A DNA stretch of 64,000 nucleotides from Bedellia somnulentella (GCA_963576735.1 OY755186.1:16293970-16357969); one strand, 5' to 3'. Shown: positions 1-11,020, counted from the first letter of the stretch. The notes: generated by a model not told the origin, from the letters alone. Program-made: numbers and translations.

Positions 1-142
1 TGTTTATAGTGGACAGGATGGTAGAAATCAATTTAAGTATCGTTGGTGAAAACCATTTAAAAAAACCCATACCTTAAATAGCCTCTTACGACACCCGTAA
101 GTAAAAAGGGGTAGTGACATTCTAAGCCGGCATTTCACAGCA
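1..142 (-). repeat. SINE-A copy, cut by window start
   Basis: Reverse-orientation SINE-A. It reads from the mid-body to the 5' head, and the head signature (complement of GCCGGCTTAGAATGTC) lies near its right end. The 3' part and tail fall outside the window. Moderately diverged. Confidence 0.75.
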
Positions 143-193
143 AAGATTACTCTTGCACAATTTAAACGAATATATAACATATTATCTTATTTA

Positions 194-483
194 GCCGTGT
201 AGTGTCGGCTTAGAATAACACTACCCCATTTAGCCGTGTAGTGTCGCCTTAGAATAACACTACCCCATTTCTACCCGTGGGTGATCGTAAGAGGCGACTA
301 AGGGTATAGGGGCTTTTTAAGTGATTTTTGGGCGATGTGGTTGGAGACCCGTCACCAAAAACATTTATAATTACCATTGTTTCCCCAATCAACTTCCAAA
401 AACGGCTGATGAATTTCTCATTCCAAAGCTCTGGCTACCCCGTTAAGGGATTTATAGCCGTGAGTATATGTATGTATGTATGT
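194..483 (+). repeat. SINE-A copy with duplicated head and long target duplication
   Basis: SINE-A begins at GCCGTGTAGTGTCGG. The first ~39 bases occur twice in tandem (194-232 and 233-271), then the normal body runs to GCCGTGAGTATATG and a TATG tail. The 35-bp flanks 159-193 and 484-518 match with a few differences, an unusually long target-site duplication. The body carries the GTGATCGTAAG variant of the family. Confidence 0.85.
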
Positions 484-775
484 AATTTAAACGAATATTA
501 TAACATATTCTCTAATTTCTACTCACAAATGGTGCTGATGTATTTGAACAAGGCTTCGTCTTACCGTACTCGCTACTTCCAAGTGATGAGTGACAAGCTC
601 TCCAAGCTATTGTACTAAGTTAAACACAACTTAACAATTCCATTTGTATGAGAATTCAAGAGAATCTACCATATATTATTTCGCCTCTTAGAAGATTTTC
701 AAGAAATTCGTTGTGTACTTTTCTATTTTTCATGTATATTTGTCGTCATACTCAAATCTACTGTATTAAATAGTA

Positions 776-1027
776 GATTTATTGTTTAACGGTTGTTAAC
801 GATGAGGGAAAACATCGTGAGGAAATCCACATGGCTGAGTTGTACTTAGTCAGGTGACAGTGTATTCGCACAAAACTGCGATAGGCCTGCCTACTATCAC
901 GTGAGTACACTGTCCATGCAAAACGTGGGTACTCTGAACACCAGGTGACAAAGTCACGTGATGTTCAGAAGTATTAGTACCACTGCCAACCCCTTTGGGG
1001 GATATTCGACGTGATAGTTTATGTTAT
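776..1027 (+). repeat. SINE-B copy, tRNA head missing
   Basis: Starts near the GTTAACGATGAGGG block, then ACGTGAGTACACTGTCC, GAACACCAGGTGACAAAG and CCAACCCC, with a TTTATGTTAT tail. The tail is interrupted by the LINE that follows at 1028; the tail sequence resumes at 3041. Confidence 0.85.
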
Positions 1028-2658
1028 ATTAAAGACAATATGTCTACTAAAAATTCTTTATTTCTCATGCCAATTTCAGAGCAAGAAACAGTAAACATTA
1101 TAAAGTCGTTGAAAAACACAAATTCTGTTGGAATAGACAAAATAACAACAAAATTAATAAAAATGTGTTGTGCTGAATTAGCTGTTCCTCTAACACATCT
1201 TATTAATCTTTCTTTCCAACAGGGACTTTTTCCGGATGGACTAAAAATGTCAATTATTAAACCCTTGCACAAGAAGGGCTGTAAGAAAAATATGGATAAT
1301 TATAGACCTATAGCGTTAATATCAATTTTGTCAAAAATATTTGAGAAGGCAATGTCTAAAAGATTGTGGGAATTTATAGGCAAGGAGAAAATACTAGCGC
1401 CCGAACAGTTCGGATTTCGTGAACATAGATCGACTGTAATGGCAGTTACTTTGCTAGTAAAAAGCATTGTAGAAAGTATGGATAGTGGTAAACCTATAGA
1501 TGTAATTTTTATGGACATGATGAAAGGTTTTGATTTGGTAGACCATAATATTATAGTTAAAAATTGGAAGCTTATGGAATTCGCGGTAATGTGCTTAATT
1601 GGTTAATCTCATATCTAAGTCATAGGTCGCAATGTACATGTATACAAAGCCACTCAAGAAATAAAAAAACAATAACAATTAAAGAGTACTATTCCAATTT
1701 CCGTATAAATAAATATGGAGTCCCACAGGGAAGTATATTAGGACCCCTTTTGTTTATACTGTATATTAATGACCTCCCAAAATCAGTTGACGATGAAATT
1801 ATACTTTATGCAGATGACAGCGTTGCAGTTATTAAAGATAATAGTTTTACATCACTAGAACAACATCCGACCGCGACTCTTTGTAAAATAGGTAACTGGA
1901 TGGAAGTAAATAATTTACGACTAAATAGTGATAAAACTAAGCATATGCAATTTTCCCACCCGAATAAAATAGTTCCCAATTTGAATATAGTATACAAAGA
2001 ACAAACAATACAAAAAGTTAATTCATTTCTGTTTTTGGGTATATCAATTGATCAGCACCTCAACTGGAAATCACATTGTGATATTCTCTGCAAAAAAATA
2101 AACAAGTATGTGTATGCACTAGGTCGCATTGTAAGATTATCCTCAGAACAAGCTGGCAAATTGGCATACCATGGCTACGTAGGTTCCTTATTACGTTATG
2201 GAGTAATACTGTGGGGAAACTCCACTGATGTGCTTTCAGTTTTCATATCTCAGAAAAAATGTATAAGGTCACTCTGTTCTATCAGCGACCAGACAGTATC
2301 GTGCCGACCACTTTTTAAAAAAATAAAAATTCTCCCTTTGGCCTGTATTTACATTTACGAAGCAACATTATACGTTATAAAGAATTTTCAGACTTTCGAA
2401 CCAGCTCATATGGGTTATCATTCGCAACGGTTACAGATGAAAAACCAAAATAAACTTACAGTACCTAATTTTAAACTATCATCAAGCAGAAAATCATTTT
2501 GTGTAGTCTCTGTTAGGGTATATAATTCTGTACCTGATGAAATAAAGCTTTTACCCATAAATAAATTAAAAAGACATTTATTTAATTGGTTGCTGGAAAA
2601 TTGTTTTTACTCCATGAATGAATTTTTTGATAGGAATAAGAATATTAATATAATGTAA
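1028..2658 (+). pseudogene. Reverse transcriptase of LINE, one frameshift
   Basis: Two overlapping frames make one reverse transcriptase. The first frame (to about 1570) holds the fingers/palm start: SVGIDKITTKLIKM, NYRPIALISILSKIFEK, EQFGFREHRST and the motif A region MMKGFDLVDHN. A frameshift near 1560-1580 moves reading to the second frame, with GVPQGSILGPLLFILYINDL, the catalytic YADD (LYADDSVAV), the LNSDKTKHMQF and LGISIDQHLNWKSH blocks, and the C-terminal NSVPDEIKLLP and FYSMNEFF. The first in-frame ATG upstream lies in the flanking SINE and is accidental. It would have copied LINE RNA at the target site. Dead by frameshift and truncation, but otherwise only lightly decayed. Confidence 0.88.
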
Positions 2659-3040
2659 TTAATGATATTTGACATGTATTTCATATTTTTTTCTATTGTG
2701 CTGTTATTATGTGTTTGATGATATGCATGACATAGTATTTTAAAATTGTTTCAATTTATAATTATTTTTTTATTGATATTAGTTTTTTTTTTAAGAGTGT
2801 CTTTTGACATCACAGTTTCTTTTTTATAATACAGTTTAATTAATTTGGATAAAATATTTTTTTAAATAATGCTTTTCTGTAAATATCATATAATTGTCAA
2901 AAATTTTAATAAATATAGTCACAATTTCAATATTTAAAGTTGTATACCCGCAAGGGTCAAATGTGTATGGATACAATTGTAAAATAGAAGATCTATGTAA
3001 ACTACCCACATTTACGACTAAATAAATGGTTTTAATGGTT
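1028..3040 (+). mobile_element. 5'-truncated CR1-like non-LTR retrotransposon
   Basis: A LINE fragment of about 2.0 kb, flanked by the perfect 10-bp duplication TTTATGTTAT (1018-1027 and 3041-3050), so both ends are fixed. It carries the reverse transcriptase body and C-terminal domain (1028-2658), then an AT-rich 3' untranslated region of ~380 bp ending in AATAAATGGTTTTAATGG. No endonuclease remains, as expected of 5' truncation. It landed in the TTATG tail of the SINE-B copy at 776-1027. The clade is inferred from the C-terminal style (FYSMNEFF, compared with YYSVQDFLND at 26 kb), not from a search. Confidence 0.85.
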
Positions 3041-3248
3041 TTTATGTTATGTATATAAAAAGTGTACATTAACTGGCTATAAAAACTAGTACCAGAATCG
3101 ATCAGAAAGACGAATAATCAATATTCATATTCATCATACTCGCATGATTGTCCCAGATGAAATCATGCCGATTAGAAAAGGTTGGAACATTTATTTGATT
3201 CATCTTTACGGAATTATCATGAATTTAAACAATTCAGAAAATAAATTA

Positions 3249-3499
3249 CATACATACATACATATACTTACGGCTATAAATCCCTAAAAGGGGTAGCCAG
3301 AGCTAAGGAATTAAAAATTCCTCAGCCACTTTTGGAAAGTTGAGTGTTGAAATGATGGTAAAATAAAGGTTGTTGGTGATGGGTCTCCAACCGCATCGCC
3401 CAAAAATCCCTTAAAAGCCCCAATTCCGTTAGTCGCCTCTTACGTACACCCACCGGAAGAAATGGGGTAGTGCTATTCTAAGCCGACACTATACAGCAC
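3249..3499 (-). repeat. SINE-A copy, near full length
   Basis: TACA tail on the left, then the complement of GCCGTGAGTATATG (here with a variant base) through to the head ending at CAGCA. It belongs to the GTGTACG subfamily. A 7-bp AATTACA is found at both ends (3244-3250 and 3500-3506), a weak target duplication. Confidence 0.85.
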
Positions 3500-3911
3500 A
3501 ATTACAATAATACATTACAAAAAATTTATTTCAACAAACAAATTAAAAGATAACTAACGTTCAAATTCTGCAATAAATGTAAACATTTTTGGAGATTTAC
3601 TGTTCACTTAATAGCATTTAATTCGATTTCCTACGTTTACAGACATTCATACCCCACTTTGCCGGGATTACGATATATAGCTCTGATTAAAGCTAACTAA
3701 TAAGGAATTCCGACAGAGCTTGTTTGGGGCAAAAATACGGGCAGATTTAATGACACAAAATTAGTTTAATCTTTGCAAGTTATTAATCTGTATTTTTAGG
3801 TTTTATTACTATTAGATTTTGCGACAGAACCGCTATACTATGTTTATTTATTAAGAACGTAGTCACGGCTTGCTTACATTTGTTTTTTATTAGTTTTGTT
3901 ATTTAACAGAA

Positions 3912-4189
3912 TATACATACATATATACATATACTCACGCCATTAGTTCCCATTAGGGGTAGGCAGAGACTATTGATCGCCATTTCGTACGATCCTGACA
4001 AACCTCTCTAGCTTCGTTTACATCCATGAATCTTTCCATGCATTCTCTTTTATTCTTCATTCTTCGGACGCCAGCCTTTTTGAGCACGCTCTCAATTTGG
4101 TCCAAGTGTGTTCTCCGTGGTCGTCCTTTACTAACATTAACATCCACACTAGATCCCTTTTACCAATTTTCTATCATCTATCCTCTCTA
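3912..4189 (-). mobile_element. RTE LINE 3' stub with 9-bp target duplication
   Basis: Reverse-orientation 3' end of an RTE-type LINE. The minus-strand reading gives MDVNVSKGRPRRTHLDQIES, LKKAGVRRMKNKRECMERFM and VNEAREVCQDRTKWRSIVSA, the conserved C-terminal tail of RTE proteins as I remember it. Flanks 3903-3911 and 4190-4198 are both TTAACAGAA, so this 278-bp stub is a complete, strongly 5'-truncated insertion. Confidence 0.85.
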
Positions 4190-4447
4190 TTAACAGAACT
4201 TTTTGTAGAACTCAATGATTTTATATAGAATCCCTGTTCGGCATACATAATGGGACTCGAGTAAACTGACCAATTTTAATTGCGAGATTCAACCCAATTC
4301 GATAGAATAATGCGGTCATATCATATAATTATATGAAAATTAGGATGACTCCGTGCTTCGAAGGGCACGTTAAGGCGTCAGTCACAACGGTCACGGATCG
4401 TTAGTCTACTAACCTATGTATAATAATAATCGGGTTTAACCAAGGAA

Positions 4448-5202
4448 CATTTTTAAAACAGCCTGTGCCACGGCACCAGTAGGTGTGCCGAAACGTCGGG
4501 CAATCATATCACGTAAGTGGTTTTAAAATTGTTCGTTGGTTAATCCCGATTATTATTGAAACAACTATTGATTTTTGGATATTTTAATCGCGTGTTATTA
4601 CATTATTTTTAAAGCCCGACGTTTCGAAAACTTTTCAGTTGTCATGGTCACGGGAAGACTGAGGTGTTATTTGTCATTATACAGTACTATAAAATTATTA
4701 ATACTAACTACTTTCACAAAATTTTACATTTCCGTTTAATATTTGCTATGAACAAAAAGAGCTTATGTTATCTGGAGTCTTGCTAGTGTTCTTCCCTTGC
4801 TTGGTTGTGTTAATGTTTGGGTTCCAAGCAGGTGGTAATTGCCAACCATCATCTCTATTGAAGTTTGGATGTTTCTTTATTTCAATAGATTTGCGTATCA
4901 TTCTAGGTATTAATCGAGTCTCTTTTGCTAGTTTTTGCGTGACCATGATAACTGAAAAGTTTTCGAAACGTCGGGCTTTAAAATAATGTAATAACACGCG
5001 ATTAAAATATCCGAAAATCAATAGTTGTTTCAATTATAATGTGTAATCGTGAAAATCTTAGAAAATACTAAATCCTGATTATTATTAAATACAATGTCTA
5101 CAGACGAGTCAGCCCGTGACCACGGCACCAGTAGGTGTGCCGAAACGTCGGGCAACCATATCACGTAAGTGGTTTTAGTAATGTTCATTGGTTAATCCCG
5201 AT
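4448..5202. mobile_element. Fold-back element with ~97-bp inverted arms inside direct repeats
   Basis: Arms 4555-4652 and 4938-5034 are inverted copies differing at only a few bases; both carry the AAAGCCCGACGTTTCG motif. They enclose ~285 bp. Outside them, 4448-4556 and 5108-5202 are direct repeats of each other, sharing CGGCACCAGTAGGTGTGCCG (a hairpin), GAAACGTCGGGCAA and GGTTAATCCCGATTA. No transposase is visible. It is probably a non-autonomous DNA element or MITE; the superfamily is unknown. Confidence 0.65.
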
Positions 5203-5204
5203 TA

Positions 5205-5466
5205 TATATAATACTAACCTATACTCAGCCACATAGTACATGGAGTATGGTCAAAAACCCCTGTCGAACATAGGCTCCAGCTCTTCGATGAGGACATGAC
5301 TGGACTGTGATAGAGCTGTCTGGGATTCAGTATGCAACATTTTATTAAAGTAAGTTTGCAAAACTTGTTACTTCGAAACACCAAGAAGTGTTAAATACTG
5401 CGACTTTACAAAGGCGGAATCTTTAGATTTGCTACAGTACGTTTCTCCAATTAATTTTGTATTTTT
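5205..5466. other. No recognisable feature
   Basis: Diverged sequence between the fold-back element and an RTE stub. I see no family match and no convincing coding frame. Confidence 0.4.
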
Positions 5467-5473
5467 TTCCATG

Positions 5474-5757
5474 CTATAGAGAGGATGGATGACTTTAAAT
5501 TTGTGAAAAAGATCTATAGAGCCAATGTGGAAGGTAATTTGAGTAGAAGACGACCTCGGAGGATACACCTGTACCAAATAGAGTGTGCTCAAAAAGGCAG
5601 GCATCCGAAGTATGAAGATCCGAAGCATGTATAAAAGGATCGATGGATGTAAATGAAGCTAGAGAGGTTTGCCAGGATCGTACAAAGTGGCAACCAATAG
5701 GCTCTGCCTACCCTAATGGGAAATAATGGCGTGAGTATATATATGTATGTTTGTATA
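5474..5757 (+). mobile_element. RTE LINE 3' stub
   Basis: Codes, with indels, for the RTE C-terminal tail (HRERMDD-like start, IYRANVEGN, then MDVNEAREVCQDRTKW) and ends CTCTGCCTACCC...GGCGTGAGTATAT plus TATG units. TTCCATG stands on both sides (5467-5473 and 5758-5764). More decayed than the copy at 31.4 kb. Confidence 0.82.
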
Positions 5758-5764
5758 TTCCATG

Positions 5765-6125
5765 TTGACTTAAAACCATAAAAAACGTTCAAATACTAAC
5801 TTGAAGTTTTAAAGACTTGAATGCTTCGAATACCCTGCGCTACTTTACACTTCGATTTCCCGAATTCTTCGAAAGATGTCTTTAAAGTACAAGTCTAAAT
5901 AAAACCATTTTAATAATATTTCCGATTGCAAAGCAAAGTTGGGTTTCTTATAAAGTTTTCTTTGTAATGTCCAAGTTGCCCTCGGTTGCATTTCTCATCA
6001 TAAAGTTTTTGTCGATAAATAGTCTTGAATCGGCTTCGTATTTCTCATTTAGTTTTGTATTGTTCTGCTCGGAATGTCAATAAATTATTGAATGAATATA
6101 TATATTAAAATAACTCAACTCAAAC
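5765..6125. other. No gene seen
   Basis: AT-rich stretch between an RTE stub and a SINE-B remnant. I found no repeat family or coding frame. Confidence 0.4.
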
Positions 6126-6226
6126 TTTCACGTCCCGTATATTCCCGAAGGGGTTGGCAGAGGTACAAATACTTCTGAACGTCACGTGGTAATGTCACTT
6201 GGTGTTTAGTTCTTCTTCTAAAGTAA
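6126..6226 (-). repeat. SINE-B 3' remnant
   Basis: Complement of the SINE-B end: CACGTCCCGTATATTCCC, then CGAAGGGGTTGGCAGAGGT and ACTTCTGAACGTCACGTG. Only the last ~100 bp are present. Confidence 0.75.
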
Positions 6227-6300
6227 ATAAGTTGGGGTAACTTTTAATATTATATAATAACATGGCACTTTAAATTTCAATACACAATCTCCCTTTATAG

Positions 6301-6441
6301 GTGTTGTACGACATATCGGAGGTAAATATACATACACTTTTAATAAGTTCGTGCGACAACGACAGGGCGTCGATACGCCGCGCCATAGAATCCGGACTGA
6401 GGCTGATCTCCTCGGTGTTTTTGGTAGTGATGCCGTTGGAA
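6301..6441 (+). other. Possible host internal exon, unidentified
   Basis: A 141-bp, CpG-containing patch in AT-rich DNA, with an acceptor-like end (TCCCTTTATAG up to 6300) and a donor-like GTTAGT at 6442. Between them 47 codons are open with no remainder, starting VLYDISEVNIHTLLI and including DNDRASIRRAIESGLRL. The frame stays open further right, but only as hydrophobic AT-rich reading, as in an intron. I do not recognise the protein. It might instead be the 5' region of the LINE starting near 6872. Confidence 0.35.
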
Positions 6442-6871
6442 GTTAGTTCAGATATCTTATTGTTTAATTATTTTTGTTTTGTGATTCTAAGGATGTACAA
6501 AATTATTTCTACTTTTAGTATTATTGCCTACTTTATAAATTTAGTTAACTACATTATTTTTTTAATTTTAATGTATTGTCGTTCTATTAATAGCTGTATG
6601 CCGACAGTCAATCATTTAAATACCGTTTATAAGCATATTACCAATTTATTAATTTTGTTTCTTACCTTTTTCGTAAACCGATATGTTGAAGACCTATTAT
6701 TATATTTTGTTTGTTTTAATTATATATTTAATCATTTTTATTTTTGCAGATATCTAATTATTTTTATTATTGGAATACTTTTCACAGTGTGTATTTTTGA
6801 ATATATTATATTATTATTTATATATATATTCAATATATTTATAGTTATTATTATTCATAAATATATATAAG

Positions 6872-7697
6872 ATGTCAGTGACAAAATTTCTTTCTTTTGG
6901 AATATTCAATGCAGGTTCACTTTTTACGAAGCAAGATGAGTTTATCGCACATACAGAACAGTCTGGGGTAGACATTCTCGCTATCAACGAGACATGGCTG
7001 CGGGCTGGCGAGGACGAGCTTCTACATCCGACGCGGTGTGTCGGCTCGCGTTTATCACCACGCCAGCTCCGTGCCGGCAGTGGAACAGCTGTGGCTCAAA
7101 CTAAAGGTTAATTCGTTGACCGTAATGATTGGCACAGCGTACAAACCGCCTTGGCAGACAGTTAATATATTCTTGGATGCATTAACCGAAACTATCTCTT
7201 CTTTTCACGACTACGATAAAGTCATATTACTAGGGGATTTCAACATTAATATCGCCGTACAAAATGATACAAAGACTTTGGCGCTGAATGATTTTGTTTT
7301 ATCTTTTAATTTAAAACAAATTATTCATGAATCAACTCACTTCACCGATTCCAGTGAGAGTACTATTGATTTGGTTATAACAGACTTACTAGTTAGAAAA
7401 ACCTTAGTAAATCACGTTCCTTCTCTGGGACGGCACTCATTTATAACGATCGAGTGTTCAATTAAAAAACCTAAAAGTGTGCCCAGATATCTGACGTACA
7501 GACCATTATCTGATATTTTACCCGACTTATTCGAACTTGACTTAAAAGCAATTGACTGGGACGGCATAAAAAAGCTACCTAACATTAATGACCTAACATG
7601 TTCTATTTGCACACTGTTTGATCTTCATGCTCCTCACAAAACTATATTATTGCGGGAACGGGGTTATCCGTGGATTAACGAAATCTTAAGACAATGA
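6872..7697 (+). pseudogene. LINE apurinic-like endonuclease, frameshifted and internally deleted
   Basis: The first ~53 codons read FGIFNAGSLF and INETWLRAGEDELLHPT, the opening of exonuclease-endonuclease-phosphatase domains in LINEs, where N and E are active-site residues. The frame breaks near 7035, apparently with loss of several dozen residues. The second frame gives ARVYHHASSVPAVEQLWLKL, GTAYKPP, LLGDFNINI, STIDLVITD and LGRHSFITIE. The usual SDH triad is changed to GRH, so the final catalytic Asp looks lost. This enzyme nicks target DNA to start reverse transcription; this copy should be inactive. Confidence 0.82.
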
Positions 7698-9614
7698 TGA
7701 AACTTCGTAATGATGCCCACAATAGATATAAAAAAGATAAATCTGAGGTACATAAACTAAGCTATACTGAACTTAAAAGTTTGGTTAATTGCACACTTTT
7801 TTATGAGAAAAAGGCATATTTTAATTCAAAAATTAATAATAATATTAAAAACCCTCAAAAGCTGTGGAAAAATCTAAAAACAACTATTTTGCGTACACAT
7901 TCTTCAATGCATCTTCCCGACCATCTTAATAACCCCAATGCCATTAACGAACACTTCTTAAACATTCCTGGGAGTGACCAGGCTGATTTAACGGAATTGA
8001 TGTATTTTAAAAACAATAGGCACAATTCATGCACTCTAGAACTTACTGCGGTGAGTCAAAAAGAAATACTTCAAATCATTAAGTCATTGAATTCCAATGC
8101 TGAAGGTATAGATCATGTTGCATTGAAGATGATTAAAATGACTCTTCCTTATACCTTAGATGTAATTACTCATATTATTAATTATTCTATAGAGCTGTCT
8201 TTATTTCCCGAAAACTGGCAAACAGCAATTGTAATCCCAACACCTAAAATAACTAACCCATCTACGTTTAAAGACTTGCGCCCTATTTGTATACTTCCCT
8301 GCTTATCAAAAATATTGGAGAAAGTTGTTTATACTCAGGTATATGACTTTGTTGAAAAAAATAATATCCTCCCTGATCGTCAATCCGGTTTTCGTAAAGG
8401 GTACAGTACCACAACTGCCCTTCTTGACGTAGTGGATAATATCCTAGCCGCACGTGATCTTGGACAGCCTACGTTATTATGTTTATTGGATTGTTCCCGT
8501 GCCTTCGAAACTATAAATATTCCCTTGTTTTTAGCAAAATTAAATATTCAATTCTAAAACTATTAAATGGTTTGAAAGCTATCTGACTTCACGATCACAA
8601 ATAGTGAAGACATCTGACAAAAATGGGCAAGCATATTACTCAAACCGGCTATCAATTACTCGAGGAACTCCTCAGGGTTCAAACCTTGGCCCTCTTATTT
8701 TCATTTTGTATACTGCTGATGTGGTAAAAGGTATAAAAAATTGCAACTACCATATATTTGCTGATGACATACAAATTTATAAGTCCGTAAGCCTTAACAA
8801 TGTGCAGCAAAATATTAATTTTCTAAACGATGATTTGGATTATATCCAGCAGTGGGCAAATAAAAATACTTTAACTATTAACCCTAGCAAGTCCATGTTT
8901 TTGATTTTGGGAACACCTAAACAAATATCACATGTTTTAAATACAAACCCGGACGTTAAAATTGGTTCCACATCGATGCAAAGAGTAGAAAAAGCTCGCA
9001 ATTTGGGTATCATATTTGACCAAGACCTAAAATTTGAGTATCATATTGCTGAAGTTGTAAAAAATTGTTTTTACAAACTAAAGTTATTATATAAAATAAG
9101 AAACTGTCTCAGTGTTGAAGTCAGAGTTAGGCTATGTGAGTCATTGGTTCTCAGTAAATTGAATTATGGTGATTCGATCTATGGGCCCTGCTTGCTTGAG
9201 CGTTCGCGGCGTCTTGTACAAAGAGTACAAAATGCATGCGCTCGTTTTTGTTTTCAAATTCAACCAAGGACTCACGTCACCCCCTATCTGAAAAGCAATA
9301 ACTTGCTCAATCTTGATACAAGGAGAAAATTACACCTAGCTTCCCTAATGTTCGATATTGTCAAGTGGAAAAAGCCACAGTATCTGTATGAAAAACTTGT
9401 TTGGTCCAAGAATATATCCAGCTACAACACTCGTGCCTCTGATTATTTGTTATTAACTCCTAGTCATCGGACTGCAGCATTTCGGGGTAGTTTTCGTTTC
9501 GCTGCTTCGAAGTGTTGGAACGATCTACCGCCACCGATACGCGAGTTAAAAAATAAATCGTCATTCAAAAAGAAGCTTAAGATTACGATGTTAAATAACT
9601 TCAAACATAGTTAA
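7694..9614 (+). pseudogene. LINE reverse transcriptase, one frameshift
   Basis: The first frame runs 7694-8557: connector KAYFNSKINNNIKNPQKLWK, then EGIDHVALKMIKM, FKDLRPICILPCLSKILEK, RQSGFRKGYSTTTALLDV and motif A LLDCSRAFETIN. A frameshift near 8553 leads to the second frame (about 8556-9614): KWFESYLTSRSQIVKT, GTPQGSNLGPLIFILYTAD, catalytic FADD (FADDIQIY), LTINPSKSMFLILG, ARNLGIIFDQDLKF and the C-terminal AASKCWNDLPPPIREL. The reading enters the second frame before its first possible start codon, so it is a shifted continuation, not a separate gene. Confidence 0.87.
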
Positions 9615-10256
9615 CATCACACCTGCAATTGAATGGCTTTTATTATTCAATAATACAATTAATATAATATATTTAATATCTTAATTCATATAGATTTTAT
9701 ATAATTTTTAGGTCTATATTGTATGTATGTGTAAGTTTATTATAAATATATATATACATAAATGTATTAAAACATTATGAATATGGTTTTATGCTTATAT
9801 GTCGGTGAAGGATTAGAAAGATGTCATTAAAGTTAACATTTCGTGTTCTTTTTTAGTTTTGTTATTATTATTAGCTTTCGATTTGTGTTTCAATGGTTAA
9901 ATGTTTTGTTTTTTAGTTTAGGTTTTATCTTATTTTATGTATTTTTCATGGGTCCCGGCTGAAAATCAGCGTGCATTAAAGCCAAGACTCTAGTGTACAT
10001 ATGCTGAGTCGGCGCCTTTTTGGCTCTCATTGTGTGTAATTTGTGCGATTGTTGTATTTACATGTTGTATAATATGAGGGACTGAATAAAGATTTTTTTA
10101 CTTTTTTTTTTTTTTTTACTTATCCATACAGTAGAATTCTCAGTCAATATTATAAAACTGCTGAAGATTTATTGATTTTGAAGATAAGTTTCCGCTTTAT
10201 TAGTTTCATAGCTATGAATATAAAGGTTAGAAGGTTATTTATCATTATCATTTCAG

Positions 10257-10370
10257 GCTTCCTCCAAATATAACCATGTCATCGGTCATCGTCGTGCGAT
10301 GCGATCTCACACTGCGTCGAGGACTACGTGCCACCCCAGAACCTTGGAGTCCCACGGACGAGCCCACTGA
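10257..10370 (+). other. Possible host exon or exon remnant, unidentified
   Basis: GC-rich, CpG-rich patch directly after an acceptor-like ATCATTTCAG (ends 10256). In phase with the candidate exon at 6301-6441 it gives 37 codons (ASSKYNHVIGHRRAMRSH...) and a TGA. Another frame (LPPNITMSSVIVVRCDLT...) stays open longer. I cannot decide between them. A SINE-A copy starts ~20 bp downstream. No protein family recognised. Confidence 0.25.
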
Positions 10371-10390
10371 GAAATGCTATGTACATTACA

Positions 10391-10649
10391 TACTCGTACA
10401 TATGCTCATACATATATACTCACGGCTATGAATCCCTAGAAATAGGGGTAGCCAGAGCTTTGCAATAAGTATTTTTCAGCCACTTGGAAGTTAAGTGGGG
10501 GGAAGATTGTGAAGTAAATGTTATCGGTGATGGGTCTCCAACTGCAACCACTTAAATCACGTAAAATGCCCCAATACCCTCAGCCGCCTTTTAAGAACAC
10601 CCACGGTAAGAAATGAGGTAGTGCTATTCTAAGCCGACACTACACAGCT
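10391..10649 (-). repeat. SINE-A copy
   Basis: Reverse copy with TACA-type tail at left and head complement AGCCGACACTACACAGCT at right. The B-box-like block is damaged (a few bases missing near 10540). Confidence 0.82.
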
Positions 10650-10888
10650 AATTCTCTTTAACAAAAGTAGTAATTAGTAAAACTCACGAAGACCTTTGAG
10701 TTCAGGCATTGTGGAATTTTAGACGAGAAGATATGGCGCAGTTTTCCGAACATTGTACTTACAAGTACAACCTTGCGAATGTGAGCTCGTTTCAATCGTG
10801 AAATATTATCAGTAAACGTGTCATAACACGATGGAGTTCGATTAGAAACGCTTGTAACCAACTTTATGAAATATAATATAAGTTTATT

Positions 10889-11020
10889 GCCGTGTAGTGC
10901 TGGCTTAGAATGCCTACAATTCTAAGTATGTGATGGGTCAAAAACACTTAAAAAGGCTTTAGTCGTCTGTTAATAAGCCCGTGGGTAGAAAGGGGGAGTA
11001 ACATTCTAACCCGGCACTAC
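10889..11020. repeat. SINE-A chimera: plus head joined to minus body
   Basis: 10889-10914 is a forward SINE-A head (GCCGTGTAGTGCTGGC). From ~10930 the sequence is reverse SINE-A, from the TGATGGGTC block to the head complement CCGGCACTAC. This looks like an inverted rearrangement or twin-priming-like product. Confidence 0.7.

Larger units (their letters stand above)
6872..10118 (+). mobile_element. LINE with endonuclease and reverse transcriptase (L2/CR1-like), broken
   Basis: A LINE carrying an endonuclease fragment (6872-7697), reverse transcriptase (7694-9614) and ~500 bp of 3' untranslated region. It ends GAGGGACTGAATAAAG followed by a T-rich tail (10086-10118) rather than poly(A). The 5' boundary is not clear: the AT-rich stretch 6442-6871 may be its leader or host intron. 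Frame order 2-0-2-0 shows at least three frameshifts. The FADDIQIY motif and the C-terminal SFRFAASKCWNDLPPPIR suggest the L2/CR1 group. I could not read a target duplication. Confidence 0.8.

Noticed and set aside
4765..5033. Frames on both strands inside the fold-back element
   Set aside because: The ends are antisense images of the inverted arms; no transposase motif.
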